Of a DNA stretch of 64,000 nucleotides, positions 50,581 through 59,716 are shown piece after piece; position 1 is the stretch's first letter, and each line of letters begins with the position of its first letter. The stretch spans positions 1,116,001 through 1,180,000 of the forward strand of contig NZ_CP084463.1 of NCBI RefSeq assembly GCF_020405185.1. The letters are read 5' to 3'. This stretch comes from Halomicrobium salinisoli. GTDB taxonomy: Archaea; Halobacteriota; Halobacteria; Halobacteriales; Haloarculaceae. The notes beneath the pieces were generated by a model. It ran no database searches and had not been told where the DNA came from. It saw only the letters and a list, made by a program, of their open reading frames with translations. The translations under genes were made by a program, and so were the position numbers.

Positions 50581-51618
50581 CTAGTACTCCCGCTCGACGA
50601 GGTAGTCCGCGATGCCCTCCAGTAGCTCGCGGGCCTCGTTGTCGGGGAGGACTTCGAGGTTCTCCTTGCCGCTCTCGATCAGCTCGTGGGCGGTCTCGCG
50701 GGCGTAGTCGATGCTGCCCGCGTCCTCCAGTCGCTCGACGGCCTCGTCGATCTCGGCCTCGGTGACGTCCTCCACCGAGTCGGTGTCGACCAGCGAGTCG
50801 ACGTCGACGCCCTGCTCGCGGGCGTGGACCGTGATCAGCGTCTGCTTGTCCTCGACGAGGTCGGAGCCGCGCTGCTTGCCGAGCTTCTCGGAGGGCGTGG
50901 TCAGGTCCAGCAGGTCGTCCTGAATCTGGAACGCGCGGCCGACGTCGAGCCCGTAGCCGTAGAGGGCGTCGACCTCCTCGTCGGCGCCCAGAAGCTCCGC
51001 CGGGATGGCGGCGGAGGCGGCGTACAGCACCGCCGTCTTCAGCTCGACCATCTCGAGGTACTCGTCGGGCGTGACCGCGTCGCGGGACTCGAAGTCGATG
51101 TCGAACGCCTGGCCCTCGCAGATCTTCGTGCACGTCGAGGCCAGTTTGGACACCGCCTGGACCGACCGATCGGGCTCGGCGCCGGTCTCCAGCATGCTCT
51201 CGAAGGCCTTCGAGTACAGCGTGTCGCCGGCGAGGATCGCCGTCTCGAGGTCGTACTCGCGGTGGACCGCCGGCACGCCCCGCCGGAGGTCGTCGTCGTC
51301 CATGATGTCGTCGTGGATCAGCGTGAACGACTGGATCATCTCGACGGACGCGGCGGCGGCCATCAGGTCGATCTCGCCGCCGGAAAGCGTCGGGAACGCG
51401 CGGTAGTCGACCGACAGCGGCTCGACGTCCGCGAGCGCCTCTGCGGCCAGCAGGACCATCGTCGGGCGGAGTCGCTTTCCGCCAGCGTCCAGCAGGTACC
51501 GCGAGGCCTCGTACAGCCGCTCGGGCTCGACGACCGGAAGCTCGTCCGGGATCGCGTCGTTGACCCGTTCTCGTCGCGCGAGGATCGCCTCCTCGACGCG
51601 CTGTCCTCTCTGGACCAT
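50581..51618 (-). CDS. idsA: Geranylgeranyl/polyprenyl diphosphate synthase
   Basis: This prenyltransferase extends isoprenoid chains for archaeal membrane lipids. The 345-residue protein has GGKRLRPTMVLLAAEAL (about residues 46-62), the first aspartate-rich motif HDDIMDDDDLRRG (about 102-114, DDxxxxD form) and the second QIQDDLLDLTTPSEKLGKQRGSDL (DDxxD near 243). It starts 1 bp after the RNase J gene stop, forming an rnj-idsA operon, as in many euryarchaea. Confidence 0.95.
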   Translation of the reverse strand: MVQRGQRVEEAILARRERVNDAIPDELPVVEPERLYEASRYLLDAGGKRLRPTMVLLAAEALADVEPLSVDYRAFPTLSGGEIDLMAAAASVEMIQSFTLIHDDIMDDDDLRRGVPAVHREYDLETAILAGDTLYSKAFESMLETGAEPDRSVQAVSKLASTCTKICEGQAFDIDFESRDAVTPDEYLEMVELKTAVLYAASAAIPAELLGADEEVDALYGYGLDVGRAFQIQDDLLDLTTPSEKLGKQRGSDLVEDKQTLITVHAREQGVDVDSLVDTDSVEDVTEAEIDEAVERLEDAGSIDYARETAHELIESGKENLEVLPDNEARELLEGIADYLVEREY

Positions 51619-51619
51619 C

Positions 51620-52966
51620 CTACTCGGTCAGCTGGATCATGTTGCCGTTGCGCGTGACGTGCAGGTCCCGGCCGAGCTTGTACCCCTCGTTCTCCGCCAG
51701 GTTCACGTACGACGAGTAGCCGGACATGTCCTGGTGGGCGGGGATGACGTTCCGCGGCTGGAGCGCCTGCAGCATCTCGTAGTGACCCTCCTGGTTCAGG
51801 TGGCCGGAGACGTGGATGTCGTCGTAGATGCGGGCGCCCTGCATGCCCAGAAGCTTCTCGGACTGGTAGCGCTGGCCCTCGTTGGTCGGCTCCGGGATGA
51901 CCCGGGCCGAGAAGATGACCTTGTCGCCCTCGTCCAGTTCGTAGGGCGTCTCGCCCCGGCCCATCCGGGTGAGCATCGCCCGCGGCTCGCCCTGATGGCC
52001 GGTCACGATCGGCAGGAAGTTCTCCTTGCCGTCGTTCATGATCCGCTTGAACGTCCGGTCGACGGACTTGCGGTGACCGTACATGCCGAGGTCCTCGGGG
52101 AACTCGACGAAGTCCAGGCGCTCGGCCGTCCCGGAGTACTTCTCCATCGAGCGACCCAGCAGGACGGGCTGGCGGCCGATGTCCTGCGCGAACTCGACGA
52201 GACTCTTCACGCGGGCGATGTGGCTGGAGAAGGTGGTGGCGACGATACCGCCGTCGTAGTCCTCCACGCTCTGCATGACGTCCTTGAGGTGGCGGCGCGC
52301 GACCGACTCCGAGGGCGTGCGGCCCTTCTTGTTGGCGTTGGTGCAGTCCTCGATGTAACACAGCACCCCTTCGCCCTCGCGACCGATCTCGCGGAACCGC
52401 TCCATGTCGATGGGGTCGCCCAGGACGGGCGTGTGGTCCATGCGCTTGTCCAGCCCGTAGACGACGGCCCCTTCGGGCGTGTGCAGCACCGGGTTGATCG
52501 CGTCGATGATGGAGTGGGTGACGTTGACGAACTCGAGTTCGTTGCGCTCGCCGATCGACATCGTGCCGCCGGCCTCCATCTTGACGAGGTCGTTCTGGAC
52601 CCCGAACTTCTCCTCGCCCTTGATCTGCTGTTTGACCAGCTCGATCGTGAACGGCGTCGCCACGATGGGTGCGTCGTAGCGATGGGCCAGCTTCGAGATG
52701 GCGCCGATGTGGTCGAGGTGGCCGTGGGTGGGCACGATGGCCTTCACGTCGCCCTCGAGGTCGGACATGACGCGGTCGTCCGGGATCGCGCCCATGTCGA
52801 TGAGGTCGAGCGAGTGCATCCGCTCGGTCTCGACGTTGTCGTGAATCAGTACCTTCGAGAGGTTCAGCCCCATGTCGAAGATGACGACGTCCTCGCCCGC
52901 ACGCACCGCCGTCATCTGTCGGCCGACCTCCTCGTAACCGCCGATTGTCGCGATTTCGACTTCCAT
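51620..52966 (-). CDS. rnj: Ribonuclease J (beta-CASP metallo-beta-lactamase RNase)
   Basis: The 448-residue RNA 5'-3' exonuclease/endonuclease carries the metallo-beta-lactamase motif [15 protein letters not shown] (residues 79-93), later motifs [10 protein letters not shown] and [11 protein letters not shown], and the beta-CASP domain with GRSMEKYSG and [30 protein letters not shown] and [11 protein letters not shown] follow near the end. It shares an operon with idsA, a conserved archaeal pairing. A TTTTTAGG box (53196-53204) suggests a leader of about 200 nt. Confidence 0.95.
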   Translation of the reverse strand: MEVEIATIGGYEEVGRQMTAVRAGEDVVIFDMGLNLSKVLIHDNVETERMHSLDLIDMGAIPDDRVMSDLEGDVKAIVPTHGHLDHIGAISKLAHRYDAPIVATPFTIELVKQQIKGEEKFGVQNDLVKMEAGGTMSIGERNELEFVNVTHSIIDAINPVLHTPEGAVVYGLDKRMDHTPVLGDPIDMERFREIGREGEGVLCYIEDCTNANKKGRTPSESVARRHLKDVMQSVEDYDGGIVATTFSSHIARVKSLVEFAQDIGRQPVLLGRSMEKYSGTAERLDFVEFPEDLGMYGHRKSVDRTFKRIMNDGKENFLPIVTGHQGEPRAMLTRMGRGETPYELDEGDKVIFSARVIPEPTNEGQRYQSEKLLGMQGARIYDDIHVSGHLNQEGHYEMLQALQPRNVIPAHQDMSGYSSYVNLAENEGYKLGRDLHVTRNGNMIQLTE

Positions 52967-53265
52967 AGTTGTCTCTCCGAGGGAAGCCGTCCGCGTGCGG
53001 GGTGTGCCGTCCGGCTACGACAGAGGTCAGGTCGCTCGCGCGACTGGTCCGTGCTCCGCAGGCCTGCCGGGCGTCGCCCGTAGCCCCGGAGCGGTGGTGG
53101 GGGACACGACGTCCCTGACGGATGTCCGTCGTCCGCCGGCCGTCCCCGCGCCGGACGGCCGTACGCTCGGTTACGTCGGCCTACGGTACGCCGGCCTAAA
53201 AACTGTAGGGGTTCGCGTCAACTCGGGAGGTCGTCAGTTCGGGAAGCAGTCGGCTCGGGAAGCCG
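52967..53265. promoter_or_regulatory. Intergenic region with rnj promoter and decayed tandem repeat
   Basis: No gene is seen in these 299 bp. On the minus strand CAGTTTTTAGGCC (TATA at 53196-53204) would start the rnj-idsA transcript with a leader of about 200 nt. The part nearest the neighbouring gene (53216-53265) is a degenerate 16 bp tandem repeat that begins at that gene's stop. Confidence 0.5.
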
Positions 53266-53279
53266 TCAACCGAGATAGT
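53216..53279. repeat. Degenerate 16 bp tandem repeat at a CDS end
   Basis: Four 16 bp units start at 53216, 53232, 53248 and 53264. They carry the consensus CGTCAxxTCGGGAAGC; the last lies across the stop codon of the 53266 gene. On the minus strand three of the four retain TGA at the stop position. Confidence 0.8.
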
Positions 53280-54807
53280 CGTCGAGCGGGTCGTCGTCGG
53301 CGTCGGGCTCGAAGGAGTCGACGCCCTCGTCCGCGAGCGTGCCGTCGTCCGACTCGTCCTCGACCGGTTCGCCGTCGTCGAAGCCGGTCCCGGGCTCGTC
53401 GACCTCGAAGCGGTCCTCGTCCGCCACGGCGTCGCCGCCGATCGGATCCTCGTCGGCCGCCGGCCCGTCGGCTGGCCCGGGATCGACGGGGCCGCGGTCG
53501 GTCCGCGACGGACCGGCGTCCCTCGGCTCTTCGGCGGGTGATCGACCGTCGCCCGCGCGATCCGAGCGCGGACGGTTCCTCCCGATCGAGTCGTCGGTAC
53601 CGGGTTCGTCCGGTCGGTTCGCTCCGGTCGGCTCGCCGGCGTCCGGACCGTCGGTCGCGGGCGATCCCTCGCCCGGATCGATGACCGTCTCGCGGTCCGC
53701 GGCCGGCTCGTCGGCGTCGAAGCGGTCCGGCTCCGGGTCGCGGTCGCTCCCGGTCGCCGGGTCCGCCCCGTCCCCGGCGTCGGCTCGACCGGTCGGGTCC
53801 TCGCCCGGTGAGGCGAACGGATCGTCGCCGACGGGGTCGTCCGCACCGACGTCGTCGGCCCGCTCGCGGAGCTGGTCCCAGGTCCGGCCCTCCTCCGGGC
53901 TGGCCCGGGGATCGGCCCCATCGTTGGGGCGGTTCCGTGGCGCTTCGTCGCGCGCGCCGTCGCCCCGGTCGCCGGCAGTCGCGTCGCCGGCCGGGCCGTC
54001 GGCTCCCTCGACTGTCTCCGCCGCCTCGGACTGCTCGAACTCGGACGGGTCCGGCGGCGTCCACTCCGGCTGTTCGCCGTCGGCGGCCTGGCCTCGCGCC
54101 CCGTCTACGGGACTCCGATCGTCCGGTCGATCCGCCTGCGGCGTCTCGGCCGCGTCGTCGGCCCCGGGCGTCCCGTCGGATGCACCTGGCGGCGCTTCGG
54201 CCGGTTCGCCTCCGGGAACGTCCTCCCGGCCGGGGGCCGGTTCGGTGCCGGGCGTCGAGGGCTGCTCGGCCTCGGCCGAGTCCCCGTCGGCCGGTGACGG
54301 CTCCGGACCGTCCTCCTCTGCGGTGGCGGACTGTGCGCCGGCCGGAACCCCGTCGTCCGTCGCGTCGGCGGCGGGCTCCGCGGCGTTCGACTCGGCGTCG
54401 GTCTCCGCGGCGTCCGGCTCGACTTCGTCACTCCGCTCGCTACTCTCGGACGTCTCGGCCGCCCCGGACTCCGCCGCTGATTCGTCGTCCGGGCCGGATC
54501 CGGCGGCCTCGACCGCGCCCGCCGACCGCGCGGCGCCGGTGGCAGCGGCGTCGACGACCAGCTTGTAGAACAGCCCGAACACGCCGGTCAGCGCCACCAG
54601 CACGCCGGCGACGACCAGGAGGGCGCCGATCGCCACGTAGGGGTTCGACAGGGCGGACAGCGAGGGATTCGACAGCGAGGCACCGCTGCTCGCGGCGACG
54701 TACGCGCCGGCCGCCGCGGGGACGCCGCCGAAGGCCACCGCTCCGGAGAGATACCCCACGAACTTCGTGCCGTACTTGTACGCGTCGGCCAGCCCAACGG
54801 CTTCCAT
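53266..54807 (-). CDS. Two-helix membrane protein with about 400-residue acidic disordered tail
   Basis: The function is not recognised. The 513-residue protein starts MEAVGLADAYKYGTKFVGYL. It has hydrophobic segments at about 17-42 (YLSGAVAFGGVPAAAGAYVAA) and 55-85 (NPYVAIGALLVVAGVLVALTGVFGLFY), the second with a KLVVDAAATGAARSAG exit. From about 110 to the end it is nearly all Asp, Glu, Pro, Ala, Gly, Ser and Thr, with no predicted fold. A TATA-like CCTATTTGG about 29 bp upstream supports the start at 54807. It stands between ipk and rnj. Confidence 0.8.
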   Translation of the reverse strand: MEAVGLADAYKYGTKFVGYLSGAVAFGGVPAAAGAYVAASSGASLSNPSLSALSNPYVAIGALLVVAGVLVALTGVFGLFYKLVVDAAATGAARSAGAVEAAGSGPDDESAAESGAAETSESSERSDEVEPDAAETDAESNAAEPAADATDDGVPAGAQSATAEEDGPEPSPADGDSAEAEQPSTPGTEPAPGREDVPGGEPAEAPPGASDGTPGADDAAETPQADRPDDRSPVDGARGQAADGEQPEWTPPDPSEFEQSEAAETVEGADGPAGDATAGDRGDGARDEAPRNRPNDGADPRASPEEGRTWDQLRERADDVGADDPVGDDPFASPGEDPTGRADAGDGADPATGSDRDPEPDRFDADEPAADRETVIDPGEGSPATDGPDAGEPTGANRPDEPGTDDSIGRNRPRSDRAGDGRSPAEEPRDAGPSRTDRGPVDPGPADGPAADEDPIGGDAVADEDRFEVDEPGTGFDDGEPVEDESDDGTLADEGVDSFEPDADDDPLDDYLG

Positions 54808-54895
54808 GCCTGGGACATGACCGAACGCGACCAAATAGGTTTCCCACAACTGAGTGGTAACCTCGTGGCGACCTCGCGGCGCTCCGCCGGCCTCC

Positions 54896-55636
54896 TCACC
54901 GCCCGTCGACGGTGGTCCCGGGCGCCTCGCCGGCCAGGAAGTCCGACAGCGCGTCGGGCCCGAAGATCTGTGCGGGCGCCGACAGCCCGAGCAGCGACTG
55001 GACCTTGCCGGCCATCCCGCCGGTGACGTCGGTCGCGTCGCTGTCGCCCAGCGCGGGGACGTCCTCGACCGCCGAGACGCGCTCGACGACGTCGCCGTCG
55101 CCGTCGAGGACGCCGGGCACGGTCGAGCAGAGGCCGACGCGGTCCGCGTCGACCGCCGGCGCCGCTTCGACCACGAGTTCGTCGCCCGAGACGACCGTCA
55201 CGCCCTCGCCCTCGTGGGCGACGACGTCGCCGTGGAGCACGGGCGCGAACCCCTCGCCCAGGAGCCGGCGGACCTGCTCGGTCGGCAGGGAGAGGTCGCC
55301 GTCGGCGTCCCGCGATCCGGCCGAGAGCGGTCGGACGGGCAGCGCCGGGACTCCGGCCGACTGCAGCGCGTCGACGACCTCGCGGCTGAGGCGGGTCATC
55401 GCCTCGTGGACGGCCAGCGCGCCCGCGGCGTCGCGGGTCCCCCGCTCCGTCGTCACGCCGTGCTCGTCGGCGTGGTGGTGACCGAAGCTCCCGCCGCCGT
55501 GGACGACGACGAGCCGGGCGTCGGTGCCGGCCAGCGCGGCCGCGGCTGCCGCGAGCGCCTCCCGATCGACCGTCTCGGGCTCGGACTTGTCGGTGATCAC
55601 GCTGCCCCCGAGCTTGACGACGAGCGTCTCGGTCAT
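54896..55636 (-). CDS. Isopentenyl phosphate kinase
   Basis: This enzyme phosphorylates isopentenyl phosphate to isopentenyl diphosphate in the archaeal mevalonate variant. The 246-residue amino-acid-kinase fold protein opens TLVVKLGGSVITDKSEPETVD (about 3-23) and has VVVHGGGSFGHHHADEHG (about 43-60), where the histidine is the phosphate-binding residue. LHGDVVAHEGEGVTVVSGDELV and DVTGGMAGKVQSLL follow. Its ATG overlaps the mvk stop by 4 bp, so the two are co-translated. Confidence 0.95.
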   Translation of the reverse strand: MTETLVVKLGGSVITDKSEPETVDREALAAAAAALAGTDARLVVVHGGGSFGHHHADEHGVTTERGTRDAAGALAVHEAMTRLSREVVDALQSAGVPALPVRPLSAGSRDADGDLSLPTEQVRRLLGEGFAPVLHGDVVAHEGEGVTVVSGDELVVEAAPAVDADRVGLCSTVPGVLDGDGDVVERVSAVEDVPALGDSDATDVTGGMAGKVQSLLGLSAPAQIFGPDALSDFLAGEAPGTTVDGR

Positions 55637-56610
55637 TCGACGCGGACCCCCTCGGAGGCGAGCGCGGCGCGGAAGGACTCCTCGCAGTCGGGCGTGTAGT
55701 CCAGCGCCGTCAGCGGCGCGTCGGTCGGGTCCAGCGCGACGATACAGCCCCCGCCGCCCGCGCCCGTCAGCTTGGCGCCGTGGGCCCCGGCCTCCCGGGC
55801 GGCCCACACCATCGCGTCCAGCGAGCGGGCGGAGACGCCCAGCGCCGACAGCAGGCCGTGGTTGACGTCCATCAGCTGGCCCAGCCGCTCCAGGTCGCCG
55901 TCGACGAGCGCGTCCTCGCCCTCCCGGACCAGGTCGCCGATGGCGGTGACGGTGTCCGCCGCGAAGCCGTACTCCTCGCGCAGGTCCCGCACGCCGGCGA
56001 CCAGCTCGCCGGTGTCGCCCGCGCCGCCGTCGTAGCCGATCAGGAAGGGCAGGTCGTCGACGCCGTCGATGGTCCGGCAGTCGTCGCCTTCGACGCGGAC
56101 GGCCCCGCCCATCGCCGAGCAGAACGTGTCCGCCCGCGAGGCCTGGCCGTCCTGGACCGCGTGCTCGACGCGGTAGGCTCGATCGGCGATCTCCTCCGGC
56201 GCGAGTTCGACGCCCAGTTCCCGCGTGGCCGCCTCGATGGCCGCGACCGTAACGGCCGCCGAGGAGCCCAGGCCCGCGCCCAGCGGGATGGCGCTCTCGA
56301 TGCTGACCTCGAAGCCGACCTCCTCGACGCCCGCGGCGTCTCTCGCCTGCGCGACGGCCTCGCTGACGTAGCCCATCCCCGCCTCGACCATCGTCTCGGG
56401 GGCGTCGACGTCGGGGTGGTCGCCGTTCCCGAACTCGACCGTGAACCCGTCGAGCGTGAGGTCCTCCGCGTGGACGCGCAGCCCCTCGGTGCGCTCCTCG
56501 ACGGTGACCTCCGCCCGGCGCTCGACGGCGCAGGGGACCGCCGGCTCGCCGTACACGACCGCGTGCTCCCCGAACAGGTACACTTTCCCCGGGGCGCTGG
56601 CTGTGACCAT
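55633..56610 (-). CDS. mvk: Mevalonate kinase
   Basis: This GHMP kinase makes 5-phosphomevalonate. The 325-residue protein starts MVTASAPGKVYLFGEHAVVYGEPAV (family N-terminal motif). It has the ATP loop PLGAGLGSSAAVTVAAIEAA (about residues 110-129) and the C-terminal motif AHGAKLTGAGGGGCIVALDP (about 275-295). It leads the mvk-ipk pair. In many euryarchaea this pair follows rps2, but here a P450 and two small membrane genes intervene. Confidence 0.96.
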   Translation of the reverse strand: MVTASAPGKVYLFGEHAVVYGEPAVPCAVERRAEVTVEERTEGLRVHAEDLTLDGFTVEFGNGDHPDVDAPETMVEAGMGYVSEAVAQARDAAGVEEVGFEVSIESAIPLGAGLGSSAAVTVAAIEAATRELGVELAPEEIADRAYRVEHAVQDGQASRADTFCSAMGGAVRVEGDDCRTIDGVDDLPFLIGYDGGAGDTGELVAGVRDLREEYGFAADTVTAIGDLVREGEDALVDGDLERLGQLMDVNHGLLSALGVSARSLDAMVWAAREAGAHGAKLTGAGGGGCIVALDPTDAPLTALDYTPDCEESFRAALASEGVRVE

Positions 56611-56691
56611 ACCCGCCCCTCTGTAGCCGTCCCTAAGGGGCTTTTCGGAGCGGGCCGCACCCGGCGCTTCGCTATCCCCGCCGTCGCGACC

Positions 56692-58029
56692 CTACCGATC
56701 CAGCACTCGCATCCGCATCTCCTGCTCCGGATGGGCCGTCAGCGACGGCATGAGATCCAGCGGCGTCTCGCCCATGAACTCGAGGCGGTAGTCGCTCGCG
56801 ACGGTCGCGAGGATCAACTGGGCCTCCAGCATGGCGAGGTGCTTGCCGATGCAGTGGCGCGGGCCGCCGCCGAACGGGAAGTAGGCGAACCGGTGGCGCC
56901 CCTCGCTGCGCTCCGGGGACCACCGCTCGGGGTCGAAGGTCTCGGGGTCGTCCCACAGCCGGTCCGAGCGGTGGACGGCCCACTGCGGGAGCATGATCGC
57001 CGTTCCTTCCGACACCTCGTAGCCCGCCAGCTCGACGTCCGCCGTCGGCTCCCGGAAGATGGTGTACACCGGTGGGAACAGGCGCATCGCCTCCTGGATC
57101 ACCCACTCGAGGTACTCCATGTCGCGGACGTGTTCCATCCCGGGGCGCTCGTCGCCGACGACGTCGTCGACCTCCTCGTGGAGGCGGCGCTCGACCTCGG
57201 GGTGCTCCGACAGGAGAAACCACGAGTACGTCAGCGTCAGCGCCGTGGTGTCGTGGCCGGCCAAAAGCATCGTCATCATCTCGTCGCGCAACTGGTCGGG
57301 CGACTGCTCGCCCCGACCGCGTGCGCGCATCAGTATCGAGAGGAAGTCCGTCGGCCCCTCCTCCTCGGACCCGAACGTCCCGCGCCGCCGCTCGATCACC
57401 TCGTCGAGCACGCCGTCCAGCGCGTCGATGGCGGCCTCGAACTCCCGGTCGCCGGGCATCGGTACCCACTGCGGCGCGGCGAACCGGACCGGATCGGGCT
57501 CGAACCGGGCGCCGAGGGGGACCAGTTGCGCCTGGATCTCTGCCACCCGCTCGTCGGGCAGTTCGACGCCCATCATCAGGTCGAGGATGACGTCAAGCGT
57601 CACGTGGGTCATCGACCGCTCGACGTCGACCGCGTCGCCCGCCGTCCAGTCGGCAAGCAGCGACTCGGCGTGGCCGGTGATCCGGTCGGCCATCCCGGCC
57701 AGCCGCGACATCGTGAACGCGGGGTTGGCCAGCTCTCGCTGGCGCTCCCACGTCTCGCCCTCGCTCAGCAGGAGTCCGTCGCCGAGCAGGTCGCCGAGGG
57801 CGTCGCCCTGGAAGTCGGGCTTGCGGAAGCGGTCGGCCTCGGCGACGAGGATCCGCTCGATGGCGTCCGGATCGGCCACCATCACGGTGTCCATCGGTCC
57901 CATGTCGAACCTGGCCACGTCGCCGTAGGCCGCCTCCAGCGCGGAGAGGAACCGGAACGGGTCGCGGGCGTACGTCCGACTGCTCCCGAACAGGGGCTCG
58001 CCGTTCGGACCGGGTGGGGTCTCTGCCAT
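56692..58029 (-). CDS. Cytochrome P450
   Basis: This haem monooxygenase has 445 residues and the P450 signatures: I-helix LLAGHDTTALTLTYSWFLL (about 250), the ExxR in WVIQEAMRLFPPVYTIFREP (about 308), the PERF-like DPERWSPERSEG and the haem loop FGGGPRHCIGKHLAMLEAQL, with the axial cysteine at about 390. It resembles the bacterial CYP102/CYP4-like group. The substrate and redox partner are unknown. It sits between DUF5518-like genes and mvk; an isoprenoid substrate is only a guess from position. Confidence 0.94.
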   Translation of the reverse strand: MAETPPGPNGEPLFGSSRTYARDPFRFLSALEAAYGDVARFDMGPMDTVMVADPDAIERILVAEADRFRKPDFQGDALGDLLGDGLLLSEGETWERQRELANPAFTMSRLAGMADRITGHAESLLADWTAGDAVDVERSMTHVTLDVILDLMMGVELPDERVAEIQAQLVPLGARFEPDPVRFAAPQWVPMPGDREFEAAIDALDGVLDEVIERRRGTFGSEEEGPTDFLSILMRARGRGEQSPDQLRDEMMTMLLAGHDTTALTLTYSWFLLSEHPEVERRLHEEVDDVVGDERPGMEHVRDMEYLEWVIQEAMRLFPPVYTIFREPTADVELAGYEVSEGTAIMLPQWAVHRSDRLWDDPETFDPERWSPERSEGRHRFAYFPFGGGPRHCIGKHLAMLEAQLILATVASDYRLEFMGETPLDLMPSLTAHPEQEMRMRVLDR

Positions 58030-58074
58030 CGGGCTGGGTAGGTGACCGGGACGTTTCAATGACGTGCCAACGGA

Positions 58075-58455
58075 TCACAGGACCGACGCCGGATCGAGGT
58101 CGAATTCGGTGTGCCGCCGGATCGCGGCGCCCGCCAGCCCGCCGACCGCGCTCAGCCCGACCGTGTAGCAGGCGAACAGGGCGAACGCGATGGCCAGGAA
58201 GAGGTCGTACGCCGGCGCTCCCGGCGGAATCCCGAACCCCAGCCGGCCGGCGAGCCACAGCGCCGGCGCGAACAGCGCGAGCAGCGGCACGCCGGCGACG
58301 GCGCCCGAGAGGGCGCCGACCGCGAACGAGCGCCAGTAGCCGCCGCCGTCCCGGTAGGCCGCGCTCGCGCCGCCGGCCAGCGAGGAGAAGGGCAGGAACG
58401 ATAGTGCGAGCGTCACGACCGCCCCCGCGACGGCGTCGACGAGGACCCGGGACAT
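58075..58455 (-). CDS. Small membrane protein (DUF5518-like), copy 1
   Basis: The 126-residue protein has about four hydrophobic, glycine/alanine-rich segments: VLVDAVAGAVVTLALSFLPF, FAVGALSGAVAGVPLLALFAP, LFLAIAFALFACYTVGLSAV and a final GGLAGAAI. It belongs to a haloarchaeal family with tandem members of unknown function. It is 4 bp after the related 58460 gene, probably a diverged tandem duplicate. Confidence 0.78.
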   Translation of the reverse strand: MSRVLVDAVAGAVVTLALSFLPFSSLAGGASAAYRDGGGYWRSFAVGALSGAVAGVPLLALFAPALWLAGRLGFGIPPGAPAYDLFLAIAFALFACYTVGLSAVGGLAGAAIRRHTEFDLDPASVL

Positions 58456-58459
58456 CCGC

Positions 58460-58849
58460 TCAGAGGTCAGTGTCGTACTTCAGGTAGTTGCCGACCCAGC
58501 CGCCCAGTGCGCTCAGGGCGACGGTGGTCAGCGCGATCGCAGCCAGCCCGCCGATCACGAGCACGGCGCCGACCGCGCCCACGGCGAACACCGCGGTCGG
58601 GTCCAGCAGGAGGCCGAACCCAACCACGCCCAGGAGCGCGAGCACGACCACGCCGCCCAGGACCATCGGGACCAGCGACACGAGTCCGGTGATCGTCCCG
58701 ACGCGCAGTCCGTCGGCGCGCTCGCCGCCCTCCAGATAGCCGGCGACGCCCCCGCCGATCAGCGGCCCGACTGGTCCGGTGACCGCCGACGCGACGGCCC
58801 CGGCCACCGCTCCGATCAGGGCGTTGACGAGCGTGTCTCCCTCTGCCAT
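58460..58849 (-). CDS. Small membrane protein (DUF5518-like), copy 2
   Basis: The 129-residue protein opens MAEGDTLVNALIGAVAGAVAS. It has a glycine zipper (GPVGPLIGGGVAGYLEGGERADGLRVG), two central hydrophobic segments (LVPMVLGGVVVLALLGVVGFGLLL, VLVIGGLAAIALTTVALSAL) and ends YLKYDTDL. The IGGGVAGYLEGG pattern is characteristic of DUF5518. With its neighbour it interrupts the gap between rps2 and mvk. Confidence 0.82.
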   Translation of the reverse strand: MAEGDTLVNALIGAVAGAVASAVTGPVGPLIGGGVAGYLEGGERADGLRVGTITGLVSLVPMVLGGVVVLALLGVVGFGLLLDPTAVFAVGAVGAVLVIGGLAAIALTTVALSALGGWVGNYLKYDTDL

Positions 58850-58933
58850 GCGCGCCGCTTTGCGGTCGGCGAGGATAAACCTACCCGAGAACGGCCGCTG
58901 TGAGAATCGGCTCCGAAACGAAAGGCGTCCGGT

Positions 58934-59716
58934 TCAGAGGTCGCTCTCGAAGTCCTCGAGCGCGTAGACGGTGTCGGCGCCGCGGCGGTCGAGGGTCTCG
59001 TTGGCGAGCAGCCAGTAGACGACCGAGAGGGCCTTGCGACCCTTGTTGTTCGTGGGCACCACGAGGTCCACGTTGGACGTGGTGTTGTTGGAGTCGCACA
59101 TCGCGATGACCGGGATGCCGACGGTGATGGCCTCCTTGACGGCCTGCGCGTCACCGATCGGGTCGGTCACAACGACGACGTCGGGCTCGATGTACCCGTC
59201 GTAGTCGGGGTTGGTCAGCGTGCCCGGGATGAAGCGGCCGGTGCGGGCGCGGGCGCCCACGGCGTCGGCGAACTTCTCGGCCGGGAACCGACCGTACTGG
59301 CGCGAGGAGGCGACCAGGATCTGCTCGGGGTCGTAGTTCTCCAGGAAGTCCGCGGCCGTGCGGATCCGCTGGTCGGTCATCGACACGTCCAGCACGTACA
59401 GACCGTCGGTCCGGACGCGGTGGATGAACCGCTCCATGTCCTTGGTCTTCTGCTGGGTACCGATGTGGACCCCGGCGCCGAGGTACTCCTCGACGGGAAT
59501 GAGGAGGTCGGCCTCGTCGTCGGGCATGACGTCCTCGTCCAGCTGCGGTGTCTCGTCCTCGGCCTCGGCCTCCTCGGCCGGGGCGTCGGCGGGCGCTTCT
59601 TCAGTGTCTGTAGCCTCGTCGGCGCCCGTCTCGGCGTCGACGTCCTCGGCCGCCTCGGCCTCGGTGTCGACGTCGGACTCGGACGCGTCGAGACCTTCGT
59701 TCTCGTTGCCGCTCAT
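58934..59716 (-). CDS. rps2: Ribosomal protein uS2 with acidic N-terminal extension
   Basis: The 260-residue small-subunit protein has a 67-residue Glu/Ala/Asp-rich head. The conserved uS2 body follows: [65 protein letters not shown] and [26 protein letters not shown], ending [31 protein letters not shown]. Segments are quoted in family context. The long head is typical of haloarchaea. It overlaps eno by 4 bp in the operon rpoN-rpoK-eno-rps2. Confidence 0.95.
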   Translation of the reverse strand: MSGNENEGLDASESDVDTEAEAAEDVDAETGADEATDTEEAPADAPAEEAEAEDETPQLDEDVMPDDEADLLIPVEEYLGAGVHIGTQQKTKDMERFIHRVRTDGLYVLDVSMTDQRIRTAADFLENYDPEQILVASSRQYGRFPAEKFADAVGARARTGRFIPGTLTNPDYDGYIEPDVVVVTDPIGDAQAVKEAITVGIPVIAMCDSNNTTSNVDLVVPTNNKGRKALSVVYWLLANETLDRRGADTVYALEDFESDL

